Source of the DNA: an uncultured Roseovarius sp.
Lineage (GTDB): Bacteria; Pseudomonadota; Alphaproteobacteria; Rhodobacterales; Rhodobacteraceae
Assembly: GCA_947503145.1 (NCBI GenBank)
Contig: CANNCP010000001.1
Coordinates: 124,001-188,000 of the forward strand
Length of the DNA stretch: 64,000 nucleotides
Direction of reading: 5' to 3'
Notes under the pieces: generated by a model
The model's database searches: none
Told to the model about the DNA's origin: nothing
The model's input: the letters and a program-made list of their open reading frames with translations, nothing else
Made by a program: the position numbers and the translations under genes
Part shown: positions 35,837-46,100 of the stretch, piece after piece
How the letters are laid out: each line of letters begins with the position of its first letter
Numbering within the stretch: position 1 is the first letter of the stretch

Positions 35837-36499
35837 ATGAATTCGCCCATCATACAGCTTCTGGTTCTGGCCGGTATCGCTGTTTTTCTGATCCTGCGGC
35901 TCAAGAACGTGCTGGGCACTCGCGATGGATTCGAGCCAACCGAACGGCAGAAGCCGCTGTCGGGTAACGCCTCGCATCGGCGCGATTTTGAGGTGATCGA
36001 GGGAGGCCCCGATCTCGATATCACCGATCATGTCCCCGAAGACAGTGAGGCAGCCGCCGCTCTGGCCGAGATGAAGCGCGCCGAACCATCCTTTGAGGTT
36101 GGCCCGTTCCTGCAAGGCGCACGTGGTGCCTATGAGATGATCCTGATGGGGTTCGAACGCGGCCAGCTGGATGATCTGGTGCCATTTCTCGACGAAGAGG
36201 TTTACAATACGTTTTCCGAAGTCGTGGACCAGCGACAGGAACAAGGTCTGTCCATCGAATCCGAGTTTGTCGGCATACGAGAGCTTGCGCTGGTCGATGC
36301 CAGCTTTGATGCCGAGACCCGCAAGGGAACGGTCACCGTCCGCTTTGTCGGCGAGCTGATCTCGGTGGTGCGGAACAAGGATGGCGAGATCGTCGAAGGC
36401 AAGCCCGGAAAATCCGAGCGCCAGAAAGATGTCTGGACTTTCGAGCGCATCATGGACGCTGATGATCCCAACTGGCGGCTTGTCGCCACGGGCGAATGA
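35837..36499 (+). CDS. Tim44-like membrane-associated protein
   Basis: 220 residues from the ATG at 35837. One N-terminal membrane helix (about 3-20, IIQLLVLAGIAVFLIL) is followed by a charged linker and a Tim44/MBA1 domain (about 75-220). Mitochondrial Tim44 belongs to the inner-membrane protein import motor; bacterial relatives (TimA) are membrane proteins of unsettled function. It is first in a coupled operon: its stop overlaps the mltA start by four bases. Confidence 0.88.
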   Translation: MNSPIIQLLVLAGIAVFLILRLKNVLGTRDGFEPTERQKPLSGNASHRRDFEVIEGGPDLDITDHVPEDSEAAAALAEMKRAEPSFEVGPFLQGARGAYEMILMGFERGQLDDLVPFLDEEVYNTFSEVVDQRQEQGLSIESEFVGIRELALVDASFDAETRKGTVTVRFVGELISVVRNKDGEIVEGKPGKSERQKDVWTFERIMDADDPNWRLVATGE

Positions 36500-37533
36500 T
36501 CCGGGCAGTTCTCGCCGCCCTTTGCCTCGCGTTGCAGCCGTCTGTTGGCGCTGCGGCGGACGAAACGACCTATTCCGTGCTCAGCTTTGACGAGCTGAAC
36601 GGGTGGGAGCGGGATGATCATCAAAAGGCGCTGGATGCGTTTCTGGTTACTTGTCCCGACATGAAGGACCCCGATTGGCAATCGCTCTGCGCGCTGGCGC
36701 AACAAAAGCCGAACGCCAAGGGGTTTTTCGAGTTGTTTTTTCGGCCCATCCTGATCAGCGAGGGCAATTCTGCCCTCTTTACCGGGTATTTCGAGCCGGA
36801 ACTGCGCGGTGCGCTGCGCCCTGGCGGGCCGTATAAATACCCCCTCTACCACGAGCCGCCCGAATCCAAGGTGAGCCGCCCATGGCTTACCCGGCGCGAG
36901 ATCGAGACCGGGCCCACCATGAAGGGGCGCGGGCTGGAGATTGCCTGGGTTGATGACCCGGTCGAATTGTTTTTCCTGCAAATTCAGGGATCCGGCCGGA
37001 TCCGACTGCCGAACGGCGCGGTGATCCGCGTCGGATATGCTGGATCGAACGGGCATGACTACCGCTCGATCGGTGCCGAGCTGGTGCGGCGCGGGGTCTA
37101 TTCGGTCCATCAGGTTTCAGCACAGGTGATCAAGAACTGGGTGCGGCGCAATCCCGTGGACGGGATGGAGTTACTGTATCACAATCCGTCTTATGTCTTT
37201 TTCCGCAAGCTCAAGGACCACGCCAGTGATCTGGGCCCCTTGGGCGCAATGAACCGCCCCGTGACCAGTGGCCGTTCGGTCGCGGTCGATCCGGCGTTTG
37301 TGCCGCTTGGTGCGCCGATCTGGATCGAAAAGGGCGGTAAACGTCCCATCAGGCGGCTGATGATCGCGCAGGATACCGGATCGGCAATCAAGGGCGCACA
37401 ACGCGCCGATATCTTTTTCGGAACCGGCGACAAGGCCGGACGCGCTGCCGGGCGGCTCCGCGATCCGGGGCGGATGGTGGTGCTGATGCCGATTCAGCGC
37501 GCCTTTGCGATGATGACGGAGACGTTGCAATGA
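36496..37533 (+). CDS. mltA: Membrane-bound lytic murein transglycosylase A family
   Basis: 345 residues. A Sec signal peptide occupies about 1-21 (ending GAAA-DE) with no lipobox Cys, so unlike E. coli MltA this enzyme may not be lipidated. The MltA domain shows LFTGYFEPEL, LFFLQIQGSGRIRL and YHNPSYVFFR. The C-terminal 3D domain (AVDPAFVPLGAPIW and AQDTGSAIKGAQRADIFFG) carries the catalytic Asp region. It cleaves glycan strands to anhydro-muropeptides, the kind of product recycled by the amgK/murU pathway found at 50 kb. It is coupled by ATGA to the genes on both sides. Confidence 0.94.
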   Translation: MIRAVLAALCLALQPSVGAAADETTYSVLSFDELNGWERDDHQKALDAFLVTCPDMKDPDWQSLCALAQQKPNAKGFFELFFRPILISEGNSALFTGYFEPELRGALRPGGPYKYPLYHEPPESKVSRPWLTRREIETGPTMKGRGLEIAWVDDPVELFFLQIQGSGRIRLPNGAVIRVGYAGSNGHDYRSIGAELVRRGVYSVHQVSAQVIKNWVRRNPVDGMELLYHNPSYVFFRKLKDHASDLGPLGAMNRPVTSGRSVAVDPAFVPLGAPIWIEKGGKRPIRRLMIAQDTGSAIKGAQRADIFFGTGDKAGRAAGRLRDPGRMVVLMPIQRAFAMMTETLQ

Positions 37534-38129
37534 GCCGCCGCAAGGTCCGGCCCGACGAGCTTGCGCTCTGGCGCAAGGTGGCGGACACTGCTGATCCAAT
37601 ACATCCAGATCGCCCTGCGCCTGCCAAGTCTCTGCTGAAGCCCACATCGCGCGAGGTCAGGGAGGCCAGATCGGCGCCAAAAGCAATCGAGGCGTTCGAA
37701 ATTGGCCAGAAGGTAAACGGGCACGCTCCGGCGCATGATGTGCTGCCCGGCCTCACCGACCGGATGAAAGCGCTGCCCGTTATGATGGACAAACGCGCCC
37801 ACGCCAATCTCAGGCGCGGCAAGACGCGGCCAGAGGCGCGGATCGATCTGCACGGCATGACGGTGGACCGCGCGCATGGCGTGTTGACCGGGTTCATCCT
37901 GCGCGCTCATTCTCAGGGCAAGCGGCTGGTTCTGGTGATCACCGGCAAGGGCAAACGCACGGATGACGATGGCCCGATCCCGGTGCGGCAGGGTGTCTTG
38001 CGACACAATGTTCCCCATTGGCTGCAGATACCGCCGTTGGCGCAGGTCGTGATGCAGGTGAGCGAAGCGCATGGCCGTCATGGTGGCGGCGGAGCGTACT
38101 ATGTTTATCTACGCCGTCCGCGCGGGTAG
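37530..38129 (+). CDS. Smr-domain protein (MutS2 C-terminal-like)
   Basis: 199 residues. A basic N-terminal region of about 90 residues precedes a stand-alone Smr domain with DLHGMTVDRAHGVLTGFI and VITGKGKR (about 108-150). Smr domains nick or bind DNA or RNA; stand-alone versions have been tied to ribosome rescue. The start overlaps mltA by four bases. The last 21 bases overlap the 3' end of the convergent MFS gene. Confidence 0.88.
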   Translation: MSRRKVRPDELALWRKVADTADPIHPDRPAPAKSLLKPTSREVREARSAPKAIEAFEIGQKVNGHAPAHDVLPGLTDRMKALPVMMDKRAHANLRRGKTRPEARIDLHGMTVDRAHGVLTGFILRAHSQGKRLVLVITGKGKRTDDDGPIPVRQGVLRHNVPHWLQIPPLAQVVMQVSEAHGRHGGGGAYYVYLRRPRG

Positions 38130-39335
38130 CAGCGGCCGGGCCCGGGCGATCCCCAGGCTCATGGTCACCGTGGTAAAGACGAAATAGAGCGCGACGCCGA
38201 CATACTGCGTTTCGATCCCCAGCCCCAGGTCGATCCCCAGCCCAGTAACGCCGGGCCCGATGGCGGACCCCAGAACCATGACTGCCGCCGCCATTGCCTT
38301 GATCGAGCCGATGAAGCGCGTGCCGTAGAATTCCGCCCAGAACGCGGCGGGCAGTGTCGTGTTCAGGCCGGTGTTCAGGCCGAGAAAGAGAAACCCCAGC
38401 CAGAGACCCGGCGTCCCTTTCGCAAGGGCAAAGAGCAGAAAGGCAACGACCATCGGCAGCTGCATGAACGGAATGAGCCGCGCGGTGCCTACCTTGTCCA
38501 GCGCCCAGCCACTGGCGACCATCGCAAGGATGCTGACGCCGGTGTAGAAGGGAAAAAACACCACCAGTTCGATATGGCTGACCGACTTCACCTCGGCGAA
38601 ATGCACCTGGTGGAAAAAGAACGCGGTGTTGAAGGCCGATGGGCCCAGAAGCGCCGGCACCATGAACCAGAAGAGCCAGTGCCGGATGGCCTGGTTGCGG
38701 GTCCAGTGTCGCGCCTCCATTCCCTGGCTCTGGTCCGACCCGGTCAGCGACTGCGGTGTGCGCTCTTGCCGGAGCAGCATGAGCAGGATGGGAACGCCTG
38801 CGATTGCGATGAACCCGGCCACCATCCACAAGATGCGCCAGTCGATGCTCAGCATCAGTGAGACGAAAATGAGCGGCAGCAGCGCCTCGCCTGCCGCAAA
38901 GCCAAGTGTTGCGACCGATAGTGCCTTGCCGCGGGTGGCGATGAACCAGCGCGACATGGCGACCGCGGCGATATGGCTGGTCATGCCCTGCCCCGTAAAG
39001 CGCAAAGCGAATATAATCAGCGGCAACAGCCACCAGACCGGATTGAGCGCCATCGAAAAACAGGCCAGCATCAGCATGCCCAGGATGATTGCGCCCAGTG
39101 CCCGGACGCGAAAACGATCTGTCAGCCCGCCGGCCCAGACCATCACCGCCGCCGAAGCCGTGGTGCCCAGCGTATAGATCCCGCCCCATTCCCCGTGGCT
39201 GAGCTGGAACGCCTCGCGAATTTCGCCCGCAAAGATCGAGATGAAGAATGTCTGCCCGAAACTGCTGAGAAAGGTCAGCAACATTCCGGCCGCCAGCCAG
39301 GGGGCGTTGTCGCGGAGAAAGACAAGCGTATTCAT
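38109..39335 (-). CDS. Major facilitator superfamily transporter
   Basis: 408 residues with about 12 hydrophobic helices in two halves joined by a charged loop near residues 190-210 (the QERTPQSLTGSDQSQ stretch). Family clues are an MFS-type AGGLTDRFRVRALG between helices 2 and 3 and a matching ASGWALDKVGTARL in the second half. The substrate cannot be told. It stands alone, convergent with the smr gene (21-base overlap of coding ends) and 197 bases downstream of hslU's end. Confidence 0.85.
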   Translation of the reverse strand: MNTLVFLRDNAPWLAAGMLLTFLSSFGQTFFISIFAGEIREAFQLSHGEWGGIYTLGTTASAAVMVWAGGLTDRFRVRALGAIILGMLMLACFSMALNPVWWLLPLIIFALRFTGQGMTSHIAAVAMSRWFIATRGKALSVATLGFAAGEALLPLIFVSLMLSIDWRILWMVAGFIAIAGVPILLMLLRQERTPQSLTGSDQSQGMEARHWTRNQAIRHWLFWFMVPALLGPSAFNTAFFFHQVHFAEVKSVSHIELVVFFPFYTGVSILAMVASGWALDKVGTARLIPFMQLPMVVAFLLFALAKGTPGLWLGFLFLGLNTGLNTTLPAAFWAEFYGTRFIGSIKAMAAAVMVLGSAIGPGVTGLGIDLGLGIETQYVGVALYFVFTTVTMSLGIARARPLLPARTA

Positions 39336-39490
39336 GCCCTTTGCTGGCCCGAAACCATGGCAAAGGGAAGCGCAAAAAAACAGGCTTGATCCGGCGGTGC
39401 GCCTGCGGCGCGCATTTACGTCAATTGCGCTCAGGCCGCGCGGACCGTGGGGATCATCGCCAAGCGGTCACTTGTGAGGAAGGTCGGAGT

Positions 39491-39513
39491 GAGTATTTGT
39501 GGAAAAATGAAAG
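39491..39513 (+). repeat. Dispersed 23-bp intergenic element, copy B
   Basis: GAGTATTTGTGG then AAAAATGAAAG, one mismatch from copy A at 14728-14750. It lies 20 bases beyond the hslU stop, in the opposite orientation relative to the neighbouring gene compared with copy A. Confidence 0.6.
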
Positions 39514-39532
39514 GATGTTTTTGTCTGGATAG

Positions 39533-40840
39533 CTATAGGACGTAGCGGCTCAGATCCGTGGATTTCATCAGCTCGCCCAGATTTGCATCGACGAATGCCT
39601 TGTCCACGGTCACCGCATCGCCTTCCCGGTCCGGAGCGTTGAAGCTCAGTTCTTCGAACACGCGCTCCATCACCGTATAGAGGCGGCGGGCGCCGATATT
39701 CTCGACATTCTGGTTCACTTCGGCGGCGATATGCGCGAGGGCGGCAATACCGTCTTTGGTGAAATCGACGGTCACGTTCTCGGTGCCCATCAGGGCGGTG
39801 TATTGCCGGGTCAGCGCATTGTCCGTCTCGGTCAGGATGCGGATGAAATCTTCTTCGGTCAGCGCGCGCAGCTCGACCCGGATCGGCAGGCGGCCCTGCA
39901 ATTCAGGCAGCAGGTCCGAGGGCTTGGCAATATGGAACGCGCCTGATGCGATAAACAGGATATGATCGGTCCTGACCGAGCCGTATTTGGTGCTGACGGT
40001 TGTGCCTTCGATCAGTGGCAGCAGGTCGCGCTGTACACCTTCGCGGCTGACCTCGCCGCCGCGGGCGTCGCCATGGGTCGCGACCTTGTCGATCTCATCG
40101 AGGAAAACGATGCCGTTCTGCTCGACCGATTCAAGGGCTGCGCGGTTCACCAATTCATCATCCAGCAGTTTGTCGGCCTCTTCGCTGATCAACAGGTCAT
40201 AGCTGTCGGCGACGGTCATCCTGACACGCCGGGTGCGACCGCCGAACGCCTTGCCGAAGAGGTCGCCGAGGTTCAGCATACCCATCTGGCCGCCGGGTTG
40301 GCCGGGGAGGTCCATCATGCCCATCGGGTTTGAATTGTCCGCGATGTCCAGGTCGATCTCGGTATCGTCCAGTTCGCCCGATTTCAGCTTCTTGCGGAAC
40401 ATCTCGCGGGTGCCCTCGCGGGCGTCTTCACCGGCGATGGCGGTGATTACGCGTTCTTCGGCGGCGGTATGGGCACCGGCCTTGACGTCTTCGCGCATCT
40501 GTTCGCGGACCATCGCGATGGCGCCGTCCATCAGATCGCGGATGATCTGCTCTACGTCGCGTCCGACATAGCCCACTTCGGTGAACTTGGTCGCTTCGAT
40601 CTTGATGAAGGGGGCGCGGGCCAGTTTGGCCAGACGGCGGCTGATCTCGGTCTTGCCGACACCGGTGGGTCCGATCATCAGGATGTTTTTCGGATAGACC
40701 TCGTCGCGCAGATCATCGCTCAGCCGGTTGCGCCGCCAGCGGCTTCTGAGGGCGACCGCGACGGCGCGTTTGGCATCATTCTGGCCGATGATGTATCGGT
40801 CCAGTTCGCTCACGATCTCGCGCGGGGTCAGGTCGGTCAT
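39533..40840 (-). CDS. hslU: HslU, ATPase subunit of the HslUV protease
   Basis: 435 residues from the ATG at 40840; the open frame extends 57 bases further without a better start. Walker A is [16 protein letters not shown] (about 57-72), Walker [11 protein letters not shown] (about 250-259). The C-terminus ends in LSRYVL, the short tail that docks into HslV. The hexamer unfolds proteins for HslV. Unlike the usual adjacent pair, a membrane-protein gene sits between hslV and hslU here. Confidence 0.97.
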   Translation of the reverse strand: MTDLTPREIVSELDRYIIGQNDAKRAVAVALRSRWRRNRLSDDLRDEVYPKNILMIGPTGVGKTEISRRLAKLARAPFIKIEATKFTEVGYVGRDVEQIIRDLMDGAIAMVREQMREDVKAGAHTAAEERVITAIAGEDAREGTREMFRKKLKSGELDDTEIDLDIADNSNPMGMMDLPGQPGGQMGMLNLGDLFGKAFGGRTRRVRMTVADSYDLLISEEADKLLDDELVNRAALESVEQNGIVFLDEIDKVATHGDARGGEVSREGVQRDLLPLIEGTTVSTKYGSVRTDHILFIASGAFHIAKPSDLLPELQGRLPIRVELRALTEEDFIRILTETDNALTRQYTALMGTENVTVDFTKDGIAALAHIAAEVNQNVENIGARRLYTVMERVFEELSFNAPDREGDAVTVDKAFVDANLGELMKSTDLSRYVL

Positions 40841-40961
40841 TTGGTCGCTCCACTTCGGGGTTTGTGCGGAACCTAAGCACGCGGACGGAAAACACAAGCT
40901 GTCACAGGGAGATCACGTTAGGTGAGCACGGCAGCGCGCCGGGCGCGCCTGCAACGGAGCC

Positions 40962-42029
40962 TCAGCCCTCTGCCTCGTAGGGGGGCAGGCGGGTCTTGCC
41001 GGGGAAACCGGGCAGCGCGCGCATCAGCCTGACCCGGAGCTGCGTCCAGAAGGTGCCGAGCACGGTCACAATCGCGCCCAGCACCAGTAGCAGCAATGGC
41101 CAGGACAGTTCTGCCTCGCCCAGTTGCATGGCCCAGGCCACGACGAAACCCAGATATCCCAGCCCCGCCGTCAGGAATGACCGCCGGTCGATGATCAGCG
41201 CCAGCATGGTGATCAGGATGAGTGCTGCCAGCGTCAGGATCATGCCCTGGGTGCCACCGGTGTTGTAGGCGGTCATCGCCACAGTGTTGACCAGCGCGGG
41301 GGCGGCGAGCAGATGCAGCCAGAAGGCAGAGCGCGCCATGCGCCCGATTCGATGGGGATCGCGCATGTCGAACCACAGCCCTGCCGCCAACGCCAGCAGG
41401 CCAAAGACCAGCGTGCCCATGGCCAGCCCACCACCGTGGCGCAGGTCGAAAAGAGTGTTCCAATCCCTGAACGGTGTGTCGACCCCGGTCAGCACGCCGG
41501 TCACGCCAAAGACCATCGACAGCCCGAACAGCCCGGCGATGAACATTGCGAAGGGCACCTTGAACACGCGGTAATGCAGCGCCATCGCGGCGATCCCCAG
41601 CAGGCCGAAGGCCACGATGGCCGAGGTATCTCCGTACAGGATGCCGGAGTCGTCGAGGACCCAGGCCATAACCGCACTGGCAGAGATCGCATAACCAAGT
41701 GTCAGGACGATCGAGGGCAGCGTCATCCGCCGTTGTTTTGTGAAATAGAGCGACGCCAACCAGCAGAGAGCCCCAAAAATGAGCGCGATGATCAGCGCAT
41801 CGCCGATCACCGCCACCAGCGCCATTGCGCCGCTGAGCAACAGCACCATCCCGACCGAGACAAAAATCTCGGCAAAGCCGCGGAACAGCTCGAACGGCTC
41901 ATCATCCGGCAGGCCCTGTGCGATACGGCCGGCCCGTTTGTGCGAGAGATGGGTCAGACTGGCCGCCTGGGCTTCGGTGATGATACCGGCGGCGGCGGCG
42001 GCGCGCAGATCGTCCTGGGTCAGGGTCAT
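40962..42029 (-). CDS. Multi-pass membrane protein between hslV and hslU, unknown function
   Basis: 355 residues. A soluble N-terminus of about 55 residues (TQDDLRAAAAAGIITEAQAASL, resembling the short helical start of DUF2157-type proteins) is followed by roughly ten hydrophobic helices and a short basic C-terminal tail. The ATG shares one base with the hslV stop (TGATG), so it is translationally coupled to hslV and sits 121 bases before hslU. That position hints at co-expression with the protease under heat stress, but the sequence gives no activity. I do not recognise motifs for transport or catalysis. Confidence 0.75.
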   Translation of the reverse strand: MTLTQDDLRAAAAAGIITEAQAASLTHLSHKRAGRIAQGLPDDEPFELFRGFAEIFVSVGMVLLLSGAMALVAVIGDALIIALIFGALCWLASLYFTKQRRMTLPSIVLTLGYAISASAVMAWVLDDSGILYGDTSAIVAFGLLGIAAMALHYRVFKVPFAMFIAGLFGLSMVFGVTGVLTGVDTPFRDWNTLFDLRHGGGLAMGTLVFGLLALAAGLWFDMRDPHRIGRMARSAFWLHLLAAPALVNTVAMTAYNTGGTQGMILTLAALILITMLALIIDRRSFLTAGLGYLGFVVAWAMQLGEAELSWPLLLLVLGAIVTVLGTFWTQLRVRLMRALPGFPGKTRLPPYEAEG

Positions 42030-42589
42030 CAATGCGCCCCGATTTCTTCGACCGTGAGGCTGCCATTGGTGTAGACGCAGATTTCTGCGGCGATGGCCAT
42101 GGCGGCGCGGGCGATTTCCTCGGGCGAGCGGTCCGTGTCCATCATGGCGCGCGCGGCGGCCAGCGCATAGTTGCCGCCCGACCCGATGGCGGCAATGTCA
42201 TGCTCGGGCTCCAGAACGTCGCCCGCGCCAGTGATCACCAGCAGTTCCTTGCCGTCGGTGACGATCAGCATCGCCTCCAGCTTTTGAAGATATTTGTCGG
42301 TGCGCCAATCTTTGGCCAGTTCGACGCTGGCGCGCTGCAACTGGCCGGGATGCGCCTCCAGCTTGGCCTCCAGCCGCTCCAGCAGGGCAAATGCATCGGC
42401 GGTGGACCCGGCAAAGCCTGCCACCACGTCGAACCCTCCGGGGCTGAGCCGCCGTACCTTGCGCGCGGAGCCCTTGATGATGGTCTGGCCCAGGCTGACC
42501 TGTCCATCCCCGGCGATCACGACGGTACCGCCCTTCTTTACGCCGATGATTGTGGTGCCGTGCCAACCGGGAAACTGATCTTTGGCCAT
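42029..42589 (-). CDS. hslV: HslV, peptidase subunit of the HslUV protease
   Basis: 186 residues. The proteasome-type N-terminal nucleophile is Thr12 in [11 protein letters not shown], after an 11-residue propeptide, longer than the single Met of E. coli HslV but usual in alphaproteobacteria. GDGQVSLG and the alternating [25 protein letters not shown] block fit. It forms the double-hexamer chamber served by HslU. A GGAGGG site precedes the ATG and a promoter candidate lies 27-56 bases upstream. Confidence 0.96.
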   Translation of the reverse strand: MAKDQFPGWHGTTIIGVKKGGTVVIAGDGQVSLGQTIIKGSARKVRRLSPGGFDVVAGFAGSTADAFALLERLEAKLEAHPGQLQRASVELAKDWRTDKYLQKLEAMLIVTDGKELLVITGAGDVLEPEHDIAAIGSGGNYALAAARAMMDTDRSPEEIARAAMAIAAEICVYTNGSLTVEEIGAH

Positions 42590-42615
42590 GTCGCGCCCTC
42601 CGTTTTGTTCCTGCC

Positions 42616-42645
42616 TATATGCAACCCGTATGTAGATGTCACAAG
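42616..42645 (-). promoter_or_regulatory. Candidate hslV (heat-shock?) promoter
   Basis: On the minus strand CTTGTGA (42645-42639) and CATATA (42621-42616) are separated by 17 bases. The CTTG start fits alphaproteobacterial sigma-32 promoters better than the vegetative consensus. The predicted start is about 20 bases before the hslV ATG. Confidence 0.4.
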
Positions 42646-42664
42646 GGCACGGCCCGAGACCACG

Positions 42665-42690
42665 AAAAAGGGCACCACAATGGGTGCCCT
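42665..42690 (-). terminator. Intrinsic terminator of trxA
   Basis: On the minus strand AGGGCACC and GGTGCCCT form a perfect 8-bp stem with a 6-base loop, followed by a T-run (plus-strand A-run 42665-42669). It lies about 30 bases after the trxA stop and separates trxA from the hslV promoter. Confidence 0.85.
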
Positions 42691-42720
42691 GATCCGGTTT
42701 TCCGTCTGGAGGGTCGGAAA

Positions 42721-43041
42721 TCAGATCGAGTCGTTGATCCAGCTTTGCAGCGCGGCCTTGGGCGCGGCGCCAGCACGGTTCGAGACGACTTCGCCGTTCT
42801 TGAAGATGAAGAGTGCAGGAATGCCACGCACGCCCATCGCGACGGCTGAATTCGGATTGCTGTCCACATCAACCTTAACGACTTTCACTTTGCCGTCCAT
42901 CTCTGTTGCGATCTCTTCCAGTGCGGGGCCGATCTGCTTGCAGGGGCCGCACCATTCTGCCCAGAAATCCACCACGACGGGGATATCGGAATTCTTTACT
43001 TCGGCGTCGAAGGTATCGTCGGTGACGGCAACGGTGACCAT
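42721..43041 (-). CDS. trxA: Thioredoxin
   Basis: 106 residues, classic size. The active site is WCGPCK with Cys31 and Cys34. The cis-Pro region [12 protein letters not shown] follows and the fold ends near residue 105. It is the general cytosolic disulfide reductant. It lies 70 bases downstream of addA, with its own terminator. Confidence 0.97.
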   Translation of the reverse strand: MVTVAVTDDTFDAEVKNSDIPVVVDFWAEWCGPCKQIGPALEEIATEMDGKVKVVKVDVDSNPNSAVAMGVRGIPALFIFKNGEVVSNRAGAAPKAALQSWINDSI

Positions 43042-43111
43042 GAGGTGTCTCCTATGGGTATGGGGGGGTGTCTTGGGTTCACGACGAACCTAGGTACCGC
43101 CACGACCAAGG

Positions 43112-46100
43112 TCAAGGTTCCGCGGTGGCCCCCAGCGCCTCTGTCACAAGATCGTGTGGCAGCATCATGAGCTGTGCGGTGCGGGTCCATAGCAGCGCGG
43201 TATCGACACGCTTGGCGGGGTAAATCTGGTGGACGGCTGCACCATAGGCCCCCATCTGCCGCAACAGTCCATCGGGGCAGGCCCCGGCGTGTTCGGGCAC
43301 TACGCGATTTGTCTTGAAATCAACGATCAGAATGCGGGACGTGCCCACGATCATCCGGTCGATCACACCGTGCAGCCGCCTGCCGCCCAGTACGGGCAGG
43401 GATGCGGTGATCGGCACCTCGACCAGCGCGCCGGGGGCGAAGAGATGCTGAAGCGGTGCTGCGGTCAGGACGCTTGTCGCCTCGGACAGGAGCGCCGATT
43501 GTGCCTGTACATCCGCCTGATCCGGTCCAGCGCCCAGCAGCTGCGCCACGGTTGCGGGCCAGTCCGCTTGTGGCACGCCGGGCAGAACCTCCAGCAGCAA
43601 ATGGACCTGCCGACCCCAGCGCATCGCGGCGTCCTCGTCCAACCCGGCCTCGCCGGGCAGGGCCTTGGCGCCGCCCAGGTCAGACGGGCTGAGCGTGGTG
43701 GCCCGCTCTGGCACATGGGTGACAGGTGTGTTGAAGAACGCGGGCAATCGGGTGGTTTCTGGCGCTTTTGCCGGGGCCGAAACAGTCTCTGTTCCCGCCC
43801 AATCACCTGTTTGCAGGCGCAAGCCCTCTGCATGGCCGAATATTTGCGGCGCGGCCCCGTCGGCCACCATCCCGGCGGCGATCTTTTCGTACCAGCTCTT
43901 GCCGTTCTTGCCCGGTGACTTGGCACAGGCGACGATCAGCCAGGTCTCGGCGCGGGTCATGGCGACATAGAGCAGGCGATCGCGCTCTGCCTCTTCGGAC
44001 GCCTTGGCCACATCAATGGCGGCGCGCATCCGGTCCGGGATATCGTCGCCCGGCATCCGCCAGAGCGGGACATCATCGCATACCGCGATCTGGCCGCGCA
44101 TAGGTGTATTGCGCTCGGCCGTGTCCGGCAGGATGACCACGGGCGATTCCAGCCCTTTGGCACCGTGTACCGTCATCACGCGTATGCGGTTCCCGGCGCT
44201 GTCCATCTGGCGCTTGATCTCCAGATCGTCGGTCTCAAGCCAGACTAGAAACCCGGTGAGGCTGTCCACCGCCTTTTGCTCGTAGGCGAGCGCCTGGGCC
44301 AGAAGCGCATCAATGCCGTCCTCGGCCTCTGGCCCCAGCCGCGACAATAGCCGACGCCGTCCATCATGGCGGGTCAGAATACGCTCGATCAGGTCATAGG
44401 GGCGCAGGTAATCCACTTGGGCGCGCAGATCATTGAGGATCGTCATGGTCTTGGGAAATTCCGCAGCGCGATCACGCAAGGCGGGCCACAGATGTTTGTC
44501 CCGACGCGGTTGCGCCAGCGCGTGCAACTGTGCCTCGTCCCAGCCAAAGAGCGGCGAGCGCAGCGCAGTGGCCAGCGCCAGACTGTCCTCCGGCGTGGCG
44601 AGAAACGACAGCAGTGCCGCCAGATCGCGCACCGCCAGTTCGCCCGCCACGCGCAGGCGATCGGCGCCGGCGATGGGCAGATCACGGGCCTTGCAGGCGC
44701 GGATGATCTCGTGAAAGAGCGGCGAGCGTCCCTGCACCAGGATCAGCACATCGCCCGCCTGCACGGAGCGCATCGCCGTACCGTCGCCGGTCGGGATCGG
44801 TTGCCCGGCAGCGATCATTTCGGAAATCGCCTGCGCAATCTGCTCGGCCAGCACGACCGCCGGATCATCGCCTGCCACCACATCCACCGGATCATGCCAG
44901 GGCGGCTCGTCGGCGGTATCCTCGGGTTCGGGCAGGGGCCACAGATCGACGCGGCCGGGCAGGTCGGTCTTGAACGCCAGATGGTGCGCATCCAGAGACA
45001 GCCCCTCGGGTTGCTCTGCATCCGCGAATACCCGGTCCACCAGATCAAGGATCACCTGCGACGAGCGAAACGAATGCTCCAGCCGGTGCGATTGCAGCGG
45101 TTCGGGTGTGACCTCCAGCCGCTGGGAAAACTCAGCCTGCATGCGGTCGAATTCGCGCGGGTCGGCGCCCTGAAAGGAATAGATCGACTGTTTCTTGTCG
45201 CCGACGACAAAGATCGTCCGCCGCACATCGGAGCGCGCGCCGATGCCGCTGGTAAATTCCTGCGCCAGCCGCGCGATAACCTGCCATTGGACGGGGCTGG
45301 TATCCTGCGCCTCATCCAGCAGGATATGGTCGATACCACCGTCGAGCCGGAACAGAACCCAGGCCGCGACATCCTGGCGGGTCAGCAGGTTGACTGCCTT
45401 GAGGATCAGATCATCGAAATCAAGCCAGCCGCGCCGCTGTTTGGCTTGCGCATAGGCCGGCAGGAGGACATGGGCGAAGTCGTGCAACGCCCGTGCGGCC
45501 CCCAGCGCCCCCAGCGCCAGCCGCGTCTCGCGCGCGGCCTCGACCCGGCGCATCCAGTCTTCGAGAGTGGGCAGGGTATCGCTCAATGCCGCTTGGGTGG
45601 CCTTGGTGGGAAAGCTGCCGATCTTGGTCGAAAACGGTGCCTTGGCCTTGGCGCCGGTCAGGAACACGGCTTCCAACAGGGGCAGGTCGGCAAGAGAGGG
45701 CACACCGATAGGCCCGAGTTTATCGGCGTTCTTTTGATCCGTGCTGGACCCGGCCCGGAGCGCGGGCAGCAGCGAATCCAGAATGTCGCGCTCATTGCCC
45801 AGCAGGGTGTCTGCATGCAGTTGGTCCCATGTCTGATCCGGGCGCAGGCCCAGTGCGCGGCGCAGCCCCGCGTCGGTCCATTCGGTCTCGAACAGGGTCT
45901 GGTGACCGGCGATCTCTGCCGCCAGATCGCTGATCGTCTCGCCGGTATAGTAGCGTGCCAGGGCTGCCAGTTTGGCGCCATCGGGCCCTGCGGCGATCTC
46001 TTCGACGATTTCAGCGCGCAACAGGGCCGCGGCGCGGTCTTCCATCTCGGTGAAATGCGGGCTGACCCCGGCCTCCAGCGGAAACCGGCGCAGAAGTCCG

